Assembly: GCF_001644605.1 (NCBI RefSeq)
Contig: NZ_CP011388.1
Location: forward strand, 2,155,001 to 2,219,000
Length of the DNA: 64,000 nucleotides
Origin: Paenibacillus swuensis
GTDB taxonomy: Bacteria > Bacillota > Bacilli > Paenibacillales > DY6
Direction of reading: 5' to 3'
The notes beneath the pieces were generated by a model. That model ran no database searches, was not told the DNA's origin, and worked only from the letters and a program-made list of their open reading frames with translations. This document shows positions 17,045-25,741 of this stretch, one piece after another (positions within the stretch are counted from its first letter, which is position 1; each line of letters begins with the position of its first letter). The position numbers and the translations under genes were made by a program.

Positions 17045-17740
17045 CTATGTCGGCAAACAGCTAATGAGGCAGACTGCCTGCGCACTCAAGCAAATCGGGG
17101 TGCATAGGACAGCGAAGATGCCGCATGCGGCCCGGCAAGAGTTTCCAATCTGAAAACATCTTGCTCTGCAATCAGGATCGGAGGTTGCGGTTGCGCCCTT
17201 GCGAGACCGCGGAATCAGCTTCTTTATTTCACGCTCAAGCTTAGTGAATAGTCGTTTAAGGGCAAGTTCAAGGGAATTGTCTATGCTGATCTTCAATGTG
17301 GTCCCGTCTTTGAATCTTACTTTTTTCTTACCCGTGCAAGAGCACCCCGTTTGACACCCGCAACCGAGTTTAATGGGAATGATTGATTGCTTATTTATGA
17401 ATCCTTTAGCATGGATATTGCCGTTCTTCACTTGGAGAAGGATGTTGGCGCTGGAGACGCCGTGCACTTGTTTACCGAAGGAAGCAGTGAGTCTGCTGCT
17501 TGTGCGGTTCAGAGATTGTATTTTTAATGTTGCTAGATTACAGGCGTTCTGCGTGATGTTTAGGAAGATGACGGAGACGTTTCGACTGACGTTTGTAACC
17601 AATTCGATGTTCGCGCTTAAGATGCCTTCTTGCTTGGATTTTAAACTTGCCGTTGCAAAAAGGGTGGTCGTTCCATTGACTGTACGTAATAATCCGGGCA
17701 CAGCTAACACTCCCTCTATTGATTTAGTCTCTACTTCCAC
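17045..17740 (-). CDS. Hypothetical protein with a periodic Cx3C cysteine ladder
   Basis: About 231 residues (218 if started at the GTG at 17701, which has AGAGGGAG eight bases upstream; the outer GTG has no ribosome site). The N-terminal ~125 residues look beta-rich (TTTLFATASLKSKQEGILSA). A cluster GCGCQTGCSC follows at ~125-135, then a lysine-rich helix (LKRLFTKLEREIKKLIPRSR). The final 41 residues hold eight Cys in the exact spacing C-x3-C-x6 repeated four times: CRARC, CRAAC, CTPIC, CLISC. Family not recognised. Possible roles are a disulfide-linked surface or spore-coat protein, a metal-binding protein, or a peptide-toxin precursor; nothing nearby decides between them. Confidence 0.65.
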   Translation of the reverse strand: MEVETKSIEGVLAVPGLLRTVNGTTTLFATASLKSKQEGILSANIELVTNVSRNVSVIFLNITQNACNLATLKIQSLNRTSSRLTASFGKQVHGVSSANILLQVKNGNIHAKGFINKQSIIPIKLGCGCQTGCSCTGKKKVRFKDGTTLKISIDNSLELALKRLFTKLEREIKKLIPRSRKGATATSDPDCRARCFQIGNSCRAACGIFAVLCTPICLSAQAVCLISCLPT

Positions 17741-17814
17741 AATATATGCGGAACCACTAGACTCGGTGTGTTTGAATAACTAGAGAGCACCCGTAATAAT
17801 TCTCAATGGAGAGT

Positions 17815-17876
17815 TTGTCCACTCCTGATTAGGACAAAGTTTGCTCGGGGTAATGATTTCTTAAAGGAGGCGTTCA
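17815..17876 (+). promoter_or_regulatory. Conserved upstream block of the DUF948-like gene, copy 2
   Basis: TTGTCC-N11-GGACAA (17815-17837), GATTAG-N15-GGGTAA (17827-17853) and AAAGGAGG, matching the block before copy 1 in order and spacing. This shows the promoter region was duplicated with the gene, or is under selection. Confidence 0.5.
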
Positions 17877-17878
17877 CC

Positions 17879-18340
17879 GTGTCACATGAGAAAAGCGTCG
17901 CATTGGTTGCTGTGTCATTCGCGGCTTTAGCTTACTATGGCATTCGTACATTAAACAAGACGATGGAGTCATTAACGGAGACGAATCAGACGCTGGCGGA
18001 GGTTCGCAAGGACACTCGGGAGTTGTCCGAGGAAGCTAAGCGGATACTGCATACGGCGGGGGATATTTCCCAAGATGTAAAGGGAAAGATTCGTAAGGTG
18101 GAGCCCATCGTGGATACCGTTCAGGATGTGGGAGAAATCTTGCATAATATGACCTCTACAGTTAAGGAGATTGCCGCAGCAGCCTTCCACGGAACCGGCA
18201 AGGGGCAGGCTCGTTCGGGAGGAAAAGAGGTATGGCGTAAGCATAAGGTCCTGTCTCAACCGAAGCAAACCGTCATCACGATACCCTCTTCTACGTATTC
18301 GGCTCGTACAATTGCGGATTTGAGAGTTGGTCGTCCATAG
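17879..18340 (+). CDS. DUF948-like general-stress protein, copy 2
   Basis: 153 residues. Same plan as the gene at 3392: N-terminal hydrophobic helix (VALVAVSFAALAYYGIR), a long charged coiled-coil region and a basic tail. The first ~125 residues are nearly the same as copy 1; it then carries 14 further residues where copy 1 stops. The GTG start follows AAAGGAGG. The two copies face the same way about 14.5 kb apart. Role: membrane-anchored stress protein of unknown mechanism. Confidence 0.75.
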   Translation: MSHEKSVALVAVSFAALAYYGIRTLNKTMESLTETNQTLAEVRKDTRELSEEAKRILHTAGDISQDVKGKIRKVEPIVDTVQDVGEILHNMTSTVKEIAAAAFHGTGKGQARSGGKEVWRKHKVLSQPKQTVITIPSSTYSARTIADLRVGRP

Positions 18341-18511
18341 TCGTTCAGTGCAAGCGCCGTTCCTAATAGAGCTTTGTTTGAATGAGGAACTTCATCCTTT
18401 CTATATTGAATTTTGATATCAAGTGGCTCACTACCCCACAATACAGTGCAACAGATGTCGGACATCATTCCCCAAGTTTCGTTATTCTGTACATGAAGGG
18501 AGGTTATACAC

Positions 18512-19384
18512 GTGGATTGGCTGGGTAATTTAAATCGGGCTATGGAATACATTGATGAGAATCTTACAGAAGAGTTGGAGCTGAAGGAAGCGGCGAAGCG
18601 GGCTTTGTGCTCGGAATATCACTTTTCCAGGATGTTTTCCTTTCTTGCTGGAACTACCCTGTCAGAATACATTCGCCGCAGACGACTGACGCTTGCTGCA
18701 TTCGAACTTCAGACCAACAAAGGAAGAATCATCGATGTTGCTGTGAAGTACGGGTACAGTTCCGCAGACGCATTCTCCAGAGCCTTTCAGGCGCAGCATG
18801 GGATACCGCCATCGGTGGCAAAGTCCGAAGGAGTATCCTTCAAAGCCTATCCGCGTATGACCTTCCAATTAACCGTACAGGGAGGAAACGCAATGCATTA
18901 TCGTATTGTAGAGAAAGGGCCTTTCCGGATCGTAGGTCTGATGAAAACGGTGCCCATTCAATTCGATGGAGTGAATTCGGAGATTGAGTCCATGTGGAGA
19001 AGCTTATCTCAGGAGGATATTATTCAGCTTAAAGCACTATCCGATCTGGAACCCGGGGGTCTCATTCAGGCGTCGACGAATTTTTCCGAAGATCGCATGG
19101 AAGAGAAGGGAACGCTCGACCACTACGTCGGGGTGGCTACAAGCCAGGCGTGTCCCGAGCCGTGGACGAAACTGGAGGTTGCCGATACCACCTGGGCTGT
19201 ATTCGAAGCCATCGGCCCCTTCCCGGAAACGTTGCAGAATGTGTGGGGACGCATCTATTCCGAATGGTTTCCTTCGGCTAGTTACGAGCTGGCGAGAGGC
19301 CCCGAGATCTTGTGGAACGAGAGCAAGGACATCGCATCACCCACTTTCCGAAGTGAAATCTGGATCCCTGTAGTGGCCAAATAA
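18512..19384 (+). CDS. AraC-family regulator with GyrI-like effector-binding domain
   Basis: 290 residues. The N-terminal ~100 residues are the paired HTH of AraC/XylS ([19 protein letters not shown] and [20 protein letters not shown]). Residues ~125-288 are a GyrI-like/BacR effector domain ([20 protein letters not shown] ... FRSEIWIPV), which in relatives binds small cationic or hydrophobic drugs. The order HTH first, sensor second is that of the Rob/BltR-like drug regulators. The GTG start follows GAAGGGAGG. The target is not adjacent; a terminator follows directly. Confidence 0.88.
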   Translation: MDWLGNLNRAMEYIDENLTEELELKEAAKRALCSEYHFSRMFSFLAGTTLSEYIRRRRLTLAAFELQTNKGRIIDVAVKYGYSSADAFSRAFQAQHGIPPSVAKSEGVSFKAYPRMTFQLTVQGGNAMHYRIVEKGPFRIVGLMKTVPIQFDGVNSEIESMWRSLSQEDIIQLKALSDLEPGGLIQASTNFSEDRMEEKGTLDHYVGVATSQACPEPWTKLEVADTTWAVFEAIGPFPETLQNVWGRIYSEWFPSASYELARGPEILWNESKDIASPTFRSEIWIPVVAK

Positions 19385-19397
19385 TGCTAACCTGCAG

Positions 19398-19444
19398 CAG
19401 CGACAGTCTTGACAGAATATCTGTCGAAACTGTCGCTGTTTTGT
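19398..19444. terminator. Bidirectional terminator
   Basis: CAGCGACAGT and ACTGTCGCTG form a perfect 10-bp outer stem, with inner ACAG/CTGT pairing. TTTTGTTT follows on the plus strand. It separates two convergent regulator genes. Confidence 0.8.
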
Positions 19445-19469
19445 TTGCACGTAAAGCAATCTAATCTAA

Positions 19470-21746
19470 CTACAAGCTATGATCCGGCACCTTCCTTGCA
19501 CTGGAACGGTATTCGGTAGGGGTAATTCCGTTCCACTTTTTAAAGATGGTAAAGAAATACTTGTCGTTGGCAAATCCCGAGGCCGCGACAATTTTAGATA
19601 TAGGCAAAGCGGTTTCCTTTAATAAGTCCATAGCTTTCATGAGTCTTACTTCGTTAATGGCGTCGGAAACCGATTTGGATGTGTGTTTTTTATAAATTCT
19701 TCCGAGATAGAGGGAGGACATGCCAAGTGTTTCGGCAATGCTTCCCAGACATAAGTTAACATCCTCGTGGCTATTTTGGATGAAGAGGTTGACAGTCGCG
19801 ATCAACTCATCATGTTTTCCTGATTTTTTATCAAGGGACAAGGTTTGTATTCTCGCTAACAGAAGTTCGTATTCCGAATAAACGTCCGCAACCGTCTCAG
19901 CGCTGGTGACGTGTGTGATAAAGGTAGTGAGATGCACGGAAAGGGAAATACCCGCGTTTTTATTAATTTGTTCTACGGCATCACTGATATGGATAATGAG
20001 CTTAGACAATACCGTCTGGATCGTCGACAACGAATAGCCTCTGGTAGACTCAATAATTTCTTTGAACATCAGCAGCGAGTCTTCATATCTGCCCAGCTTC
20101 AGATTGTCCACCATGATTTTGGATGTTTCTTGAGGAAACAGATAGTCCTGTGCAGATTTTAATTCTGTTTCATTGCAAAAGATGATGGAGGTCTTCCCGG
20201 AATCAAATTTGTAATAGGATCTCTCTATGGCCTGCTGATATAACTTGCCTGCTTCAAAAAATAAACTTCCGGAATTACTTACTACTGTTGTAAATGTGAT
20301 ATGCAAATAGCTCGATACCGATTCCTGTATGTTCGTAATAGCTGCCTGAAATGCCGTGGTTGAGAGGGTTTCTGTGTTATGATCCGCTTCGAGGATAAGT
20401 GCCAACTGGTCTTGCTCCAAATCCACAGGTTCGTTATGATGCAACTTGCCCATGATTTCAGACGCGATATTCAACAGTGCGTATTTCATCAGCTTGCGGT
20501 CTCCGGCGTTGTATTTATTGCAAAATTCATGAAAATGATCAATTTTAAAAAGGACTAATACAACCTCAGTCTCAATGGAAAAGGGGATGTTGAATTTGCG
20601 CAGCTGCGATTCGAGTTTCCTCTCATCCAGTTCTTCGCTAAGCAACAGTTTCCTTAAGAGAGTATGTTTGAGTTCAAAACGATCGCTCTTGCTCTGGAAC
20701 AATTGATGTTCCAATTGGGAAAGAACAGAATCCACCGGCCTATAAACCATCCGTCCAAGAAATAGCGACAACACCACTCCTGAAAGCATGATGAGCAAGG
20801 AGAAGATAACGGTCTTAACCAGCTGCTGATGTAACTGACTGGTAAATTCCTGATATTTGGTAATGCGAATAAACTTCCACTGCACATTGTCCAAAGAAAC
20901 GTAATTAAGCAAAAACTTATCTCCGCCGATCCCTGCGGTTAAATCCCCTGATGCTTCCTCGGAACTTATGATTTGCTGAATCCCCGTACTGCGCTCCACT
21001 TCTTTTACTTGACTGTAGGTCAGATTGCTGCTGATTACTTGGCCATTGTGATTGACCACTACAATTTCTCCCAGTTTCTTGGAATGGATAACCTGAATAA
21101 CGTCTCGAAGCCAACGCTCGGAAATATTGATGACAATGGCACTGTCGACCTCGCCTTTCGAGTTCTTTTCCACATAGATAAAAGTAAAGGTATCAATATA
21201 ATTTCGCTCGTCCTGCGGAACGTTAGGCAGCAGTATTTTTCTTGAAATGGGTATGGATTTTTTGATGTTATCAGGTTCCTTGAGCATCGAAACGAGTTCC
21301 GTATCAAAGAACTCTTTCTCCGGTTTGAGGGATTGAGAAGAAAGGGAGGTGTAGAACGTGCTGTTATTGTTATTAAAGACATAGATCGATTGTATATAAT
21401 CCAGACTGTTCTTAAACGTATCTAATTTATGAATCCCGGTGACGATTTCCTTCTCGTCCGGGGTTGTATCGTTAATTAGAGTAGAGACATCCGCGTCCAG
21501 AAAAAGTTGAGACAGCAAATTGCGCGCCGTATCGGTCAGAAGCTTCGCGCTGTAACTGATCTGGAGCAGGCTTTCCGTACTATACTCGTTAATTTGTTTA
21601 ATGGAGTTATCCCTGGCGTAGCTGTATTGAAGGGCAGAAACAATAAGAATCGATACACTCACAATCAGGGTGATGTACAAGAGGATTTTGTAATACAGGG
21701 TTCTTTTCTTGAACTGGATTCTTTGAAGAACTGAGAACATTGGCAA
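19470..21746 (-). CDS. Membrane-bound AraC-family regulator (Cache-like sensor, C-terminal HTH)
   Basis: 758 residues. A first membrane helix at ~17-39 (ILLYITLIVSVSILIVSALQ) and a second at ~305-330 (VIFSLLIMLSGVVLSLFLGR) enclose an extracellular sensor of ~265 residues. A cytoplasmic linker region follows, then the C-terminal AraC HTH (SIAETLGMSSLYLGRIYKKH and PISKIVAASGFANDKYFFTI) with the family ending WNGITPTEYR. This plan is typical of Paenibacillus one-component regulators that sit next to LplABC-type importers and control them. The divergent genes at 22043-25570 are therefore the likely target. The ligand is unknown. Confidence 0.88.
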   Translation of the reverse strand: MPMFSVLQRIQFKKRTLYYKILLYITLIVSVSILIVSALQYSYARDNSIKQINEYSTESLLQISYSAKLLTDTARNLLSQLFLDADVSTLINDTTPDEKEIVTGIHKLDTFKNSLDYIQSIYVFNNNNSTFYTSLSSQSLKPEKEFFDTELVSMLKEPDNIKKSIPISRKILLPNVPQDERNYIDTFTFIYVEKNSKGEVDSAIVINISERWLRDVIQVIHSKKLGEIVVVNHNGQVISSNLTYSQVKEVERSTGIQQIISSEEASGDLTAGIGGDKFLLNYVSLDNVQWKFIRITKYQEFTSQLHQQLVKTVIFSLLIMLSGVVLSLFLGRMVYRPVDSVLSQLEHQLFQSKSDRFELKHTLLRKLLLSEELDERKLESQLRKFNIPFSIETEVVLVLFKIDHFHEFCNKYNAGDRKLMKYALLNIASEIMGKLHHNEPVDLEQDQLALILEADHNTETLSTTAFQAAITNIQESVSSYLHITFTTVVSNSGSLFFEAGKLYQQAIERSYYKFDSGKTSIIFCNETELKSAQDYLFPQETSKIMVDNLKLGRYEDSLLMFKEIIESTRGYSLSTIQTVLSKLIIHISDAVEQINKNAGISLSVHLTTFITHVTSAETVADVYSEYELLLARIQTLSLDKKSGKHDELIATVNLFIQNSHEDVNLCLGSIAETLGMSSLYLGRIYKKHTSKSVSDAINEVRLMKAMDLLKETALPISKIVAASGFANDKYFFTIFKKWNGITPTEYRSSARKVPDHSL

Positions 21747-22042
21747 TCCTCCCGGCCAAGCATAAAGTCAATGATCTAGGAGACACCCGGTTATGATGTG
21801 ACATCTCATGTAGAAGTTAGTATAAAGGCAACCCTATTGTTTTACAAGACAGCAGGAACGGAAGTACTAAAATCGAAGGTTGATACAAATTTCAAACCAT
21901 GATAGGGCACGAAAATACAACCTAAGGTAAGATAGTGAAATATACATTCCCGGTAAGACGTTTTACGATAAAGACAGGATGCACGCCCTTCCGGCAGGCA
22001 CCACAAGAAATGCTCACATTCATCATTAGGGGAGGAATAAGA
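21747..22042. promoter_or_regulatory. Divergent control region between AraC regulator and ABC importer
   Basis: About 300 bases with no credible gene. TTGATA near 21880 followed at 17 bases by TAGGGC is a poor promoter, as would suit an activator-dependent start. No convincing AraC half-sites were identified by eye. AGGGGAGGAATAAGA at the right end is the ribosome site of the solute-binding protein. Confidence 0.4.
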
Positions 22043-23587
22043 TTGAAAATTAAAGCAAGCAGTATTGTAAAGTTTGTCCTGCCATGGTTGCTTATCAGCT
22101 CAATGGCCCTTGCGGGTTGCAGTAACGAGAATGGTGGAAACGCAGCAAAGGCTAACGTTACCCCGGAAGGTTCAGAAACAGCAGAACTGGCACCCATCGA
22201 ATTAGACTGGTATTATACAGGGCCGGGTCCGCAGAAAGATGTCGCACTTATTGAGAATGAGATGAATCGTTACCTGAAGGATAAAATAAACACGACCGTG
22301 AAGCTGCATGCCTTGGATTGGGGCAGCTACGATCAGAAGATATCGACCCTTCTTGCTTCCGGTGAAAAAATTGATCTGGTTGTAAGTAACAGTTGGGCAT
22401 TTCAGTACCCGAATGCGGTTGCCAAGGGATTGCTCACGGACTTAACCCCATTACTTGATAAGTATGCTCCCGAAACAAAGAAGCTTCTTAGCGAACGTAA
22501 TTGGATCGAACCTCAATCCATTAATGGAAAGGTTTACAATCTTCCAGCCATTAAAGAGATGGCTTCCCAAGCGGGTGTCATGTTTAACAAAGATATCGCT
22601 GATAAACATGGCATTGATCTAACGAAAATCAAAACCTATAAAGATCTGGAATCGGTCTTCAAAGTTATTAAGGAGAAGGATCCTACAATTACTCCATTCG
22701 TCATGACAGGCGGGTTAAATGTTTTTCATGCCGGACTGGCCTGGGACTTGACTCTGCCCAATTCCATCAGTTATGCCATTCATTTAGATTCGGCAACGGA
22801 CAAATGGACCCCTATTTTCTCAAATCCCATCTATAAAGATTATTTAATACAGACCCGAAAGTATTATACAGAAGGCTATATTAATAAAGATGCGGCTACA
22901 TTAAAAGATGTTGCTCCTCTGATTAAATCAGGAAAAGCATTCAGCTATCCGTCGCAATTGAAGCCTGGAAACGATAAAGAGGCTTCTAAATCAAACGGTG
23001 TGAATTTGTATCAAGTACCGCTGTCCAAAACCGTATCTACGCAAGCGGATCTAACGAACTCCATGATGGCTATACCTACAACTGCCAAAGATCCTGCTCG
23101 TTCTCTGATGTTCTACAACCTGATGTATACAGACCCTTATCTGATCAATCTTATGGATTATGGAATTGAAGGAACCCACTGGGTATGGTTAGACAAAGAG
23201 AAGCAGATTATTGATTTCGCTCCGGCTGCTAACGGCGGTAAAGATTCGGGTTGGAACCATGGGACAAACTGGCTTTTCGGCAATCAGCTGTTGTCTTACC
23301 TCTTCAAAGGTGAGGATCCAAATAAATGGAAGAACTTCGAGGAGTTCAACAAATCAGCGGTCAGAGGTCCTGACTTTGGATTTACATTCGATGCGGAACC
23401 CGTGAAGAGAGAAGTGGCCACACTTAAGAATGTCGATACCGAATTCAGAGATCCCATATTCTCGGGCTCGATCGATCTTGATAAGTACTTACCCGCTTAT
23501 GAGAAAAAAGCCATGGATGCCGGATTGATGAAGGTTCTCGATGAAATGAATAAACAATATGAAGCGTTTAAGGCTAAGCAGAAATAG
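22043..23587 (+). CDS. ABC transporter solute-binding lipoprotein, LplA-type
   Basis: 514 residues from the TTG that follows GGGGAGGAATAAGA; this start gives a proper signal peptide with lipobox MALAGC, while a longer frame would not. Family 1 extracellular binding protein of the carbohydrate uptake (CUT1) class, anchored on the outer face of the membrane. Features: PIELDWYYTGPGPQKDVALI at the mature start, VSNSWAFQYPNAVAKGLLTD in lobe 1, VYNLPAIKEMASQAGVMFNK at the hinge. The long C-terminal part matches the LplA/YtcQ group. It delivers a saccharide or oligosaccharide to the two permeases downstream; the substrate is unknown. No ATPase gene is present, as usual for these systems, which borrow a shared MsmX-type ATPase. 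Confidence 0.88.
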   Translation: MKIKASSIVKFVLPWLLISSMALAGCSNENGGNAAKANVTPEGSETAELAPIELDWYYTGPGPQKDVALIENEMNRYLKDKINTTVKLHALDWGSYDQKISTLLASGEKIDLVVSNSWAFQYPNAVAKGLLTDLTPLLDKYAPETKKLLSERNWIEPQSINGKVYNLPAIKEMASQAGVMFNKDIADKHGIDLTKIKTYKDLESVFKVIKEKDPTITPFVMTGGLNVFHAGLAWDLTLPNSISYAIHLDSATDKWTPIFSNPIYKDYLIQTRKYYTEGYINKDAATLKDVAPLIKSGKAFSYPSQLKPGNDKEASKSNGVNLYQVPLSKTVSTQADLTNSMMAIPTTAKDPARSLMFYNLMYTDPYLINLMDYGIEGTHWVWLDKEKQIIDFAPAANGGKDSGWNHGTNWLFGNQLLSYLFKGEDPNKWKNFEEFNKSAVRGPDFGFTFDAEPVKREVATLKNVDTEFRDPIFSGSIDLDKYLPAYEKKAMDAGLMKVLDEMNKQYEAFKAKQK

Positions 23588-23669
23588 TCAGGTACGCGTG
23601 GATAACTGCCGAGTGATCTCGGCAGTTATTTACGATGCTCATATCCACAACAAACATAGGAGGATCACT

Positions 23670-24632
23670 ATGAGTAAAGCGGGAAACCGAGTGAAATCCA
23701 GCCCGTCTTTTGTCCGTGAGTTCAATAAGAATAAATCCTTGTTTCTCATGGTCTTACCGGGAGCGTTGCTATTCTTTCTATTCAGCTATCTGCCCATGCC
23801 GGGGGTCTTGATCGCATTCAAGGATATGAAGTTTTTCTCAAGCAATCTGTTTGTGAACTTCTTCAATAGTGAATGGGTATTATTTGAGAACTTCAAGTTT
23901 TTCATTAATTCACCGGATGCCTGGATTATTACTAGAAATACCATTTCGTATAATCTCGCCTTTATCGTCCTTGGAAATATCTTCGCGGTGGCACTTGCCA
24001 TTCTTCTCGATGAGATTAAAAGTAAATATTTCGTGAAAGCTTACCAGAGCGCGCTCTTACTGCCCTATATTCTTTCCTGGATCATTCTGAGTTACATCTT
24101 ATATGCCTTCTTGAGTCCGGATCTGGGTTTCATCAATAAAAGCATTTTGGAGCCGTTGGGCCTTCCCTCTGTAATGTGGTATTCGGAAACAAAGTATTGG
24201 CCGTACATCTTGTTCTTGTTAAACACGATAAAGTACACCGGCTATAACACGATTATTTATCTTGCGGCCATCGCGGCTATCGATGAAAGCTACTATGAAG
24301 CAGCAGCCATAGACGGGGCAAACAAGCTGCAGCAAATCCGGAAAATTACCGTCCCCATGCTGTCGGGTATCGTTATTGTAATGATCCTGTTAGGGGTCGG
24401 GCGAATCTTTAATTCCGACTTTGGCCTCTTTTTCCTAACACCTATGGAGAGCGGCGCTTTGTTTAATGTTACGAATGTTATAGACACCTATGTATTTAGA
24501 GCACTGAGAGGAACGGGAGACATAGGCATGTCAGCGGCCGCGGGGTTGTATCAATCGGCTATGGGCTTTATATGCATCATTACGGTGAACTGGATTATTA
24601 AGAGATATGATCCGGAGAAGGCGATTTTTTAA
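23670..24632 (+). CDS. ABC sugar permease, LplB-type
   Basis: 320 residues from the ATG behind AGGAGGATCACT (a longer frame has no ribosome site). Six membrane helices; the first is LFLMVLPGALLFFLFSYLPM, and the next domain has the binding-protein-dependent transport signature. The EAA loop reads YYEAAAIDGANKLQQIRKIT, where the ATPase docks. LplB/UgpA-like. It forms the importer with the upstream binding protein and the next permease. Confidence 0.9.
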   Translation: MSKAGNRVKSSPSFVREFNKNKSLFLMVLPGALLFFLFSYLPMPGVLIAFKDMKFFSSNLFVNFFNSEWVLFENFKFFINSPDAWIITRNTISYNLAFIVLGNIFAVALAILLDEIKSKYFVKAYQSALLLPYILSWIILSYILYAFLSPDLGFINKSILEPLGLPSVMWYSETKYWPYILFLLNTIKYTGYNTIIYLAAIAAIDESYYEAAAIDGANKLQQIRKITVPMLSGIVIVMILLGVGRIFNSDFGLFFLTPMESGALFNVTNVIDTYVFRALRGTGDIGMSAAAGLYQSAMGFICIITVNWIIKRYDPEKAIF

Positions 24633-24664
24633 CAACCGGGGAAACCTTGGTAAGGGAGAGAATT

Positions 24665-25570
24665 ATGATGAACAAAAGCTACAAAGTCAACGAGATCAAA
24701 CCTGCTTGGAAGCTTATCATCCATGGCATCATAGCGCTTTACGCCATGCTCTGTGTGGTTCCGTTCTTTCTGGTAGTGGCGATTTCCTTTACGGATGAGA
24801 AGACACTGGGCTTGAACGGTTATTCCTTTATACCCGCAAAGCTGTCGTTCGATGCGTACAGCTATATTTTGTCAGGAAGCAGTATGGTCCTTCAAGCATA
24901 TGGAATCACCATCCTGGCCACCTTCGTCGGTACTTTTCTTGGCTTGCTGGTTACTTCTCTTTACGCCTATGCCATTTCAAGAAAAGATTTTAGGTATGGA
25001 CGGTTCTTTACCGGCTATGCGGCCGTTACTATGCTCTTTAGCGGCGGACTTGTTCCTTGGTATCTGGTATGTACCCAGCTGCTACATTTAAATGACACGT
25101 TCTACGCCTTAATTATTCCTTATTTAATCAACGCTTTTTTTGTAATCATCATGAAGACTTTTTTTCAGAGCGGCGTTCCCGATTCCATTGTCGAATCTGC
25201 CAAGCTGGACGGGGCGGGAGAATTCCGAATCTTCTTCTCGATCGTAACCCGAATCTCCCTGCCTGCCTTTGCTACCGTGGGTTTGTTTCTTGCCCTGACC
25301 TACTGGAACGATTGGTGGCTGCCTATGATGTTTATTGAAGATCAATCTTTAGTGAATCTCCAATTTCTGTTATACAGAATCCAAAACAACATGGTCTTCC
25401 TAACTTCAAGCCTTGTGTCTGCGGATGCGAGTGCCTCCGTGGCGGATATGCCCGCAGAGAGTGCGCGTATGGCCATGGCTGTCCTGGCGACAGGCCCGAT
25501 CATACTTGCTTACCCTTTTGTACAGAAATACTTTGTGAAAGGTCTTACGCTAGGTGCGGTGAAGGGTTAA
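24665..25570 (+). CDS. ABC sugar permease, LplC/YtcP-type
   Basis: 301 residues. The ATG at 24665 (or the adjacent one at 24668) lies behind AAGGGAGAG. Six membrane helices beginning IIHGIIALYAMLCVVPFFLV. The EAA motif is IVESAKLDGAGEFRIFFSIV, and the C-terminus is FVQKYFVKGLTLGAVKG, the usual ending of LplC/UgpE-type permeases. It pairs with the upstream permease. A hairpin and T-run close the operon. Confidence 0.9.
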   Translation: MMNKSYKVNEIKPAWKLIIHGIIALYAMLCVVPFFLVVAISFTDEKTLGLNGYSFIPAKLSFDAYSYILSGSSMVLQAYGITILATFVGTFLGLLVTSLYAYAISRKDFRYGRFFTGYAAVTMLFSGGLVPWYLVCTQLLHLNDTFYALIIPYLINAFFVIIMKTFFQSGVPDSIVESAKLDGAGEFRIFFSIVTRISLPAFATVGLFLALTYWNDWWLPMMFIEDQSLVNLQFLLYRIQNNMVFLTSSLVSADASASVADMPAESARMAMAVLATGPIILAYPFVQKYFVKGLTLGAVKG

Positions 25571-25602
25571 AAAATGATAATCAATAGAAGTGGTTGTTGC
25601 GG

Positions 25603-25637
25603 ACCTATCTCCTCTTTGAGGGCGATAGGTTTTTTCT
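25603..25637 (+). terminator. Terminator of the ABC importer operon
   Basis: ACCTATC/GATAGGT stem followed by TTTTTT. It is closely similar to the terminator at 27961, including the downstream CTGTTTC. Confidence 0.8.
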
Positions 25638-25741
25638 GTTTCATTGTTTCGAGACAGTAAAGAGGAGTCCTGACTGCCGCTAATCGGTTAACGTATAAGC
25701 AGTGATGAAGCGTCGAGTAGCAACATGATATAGTCGTTTGA

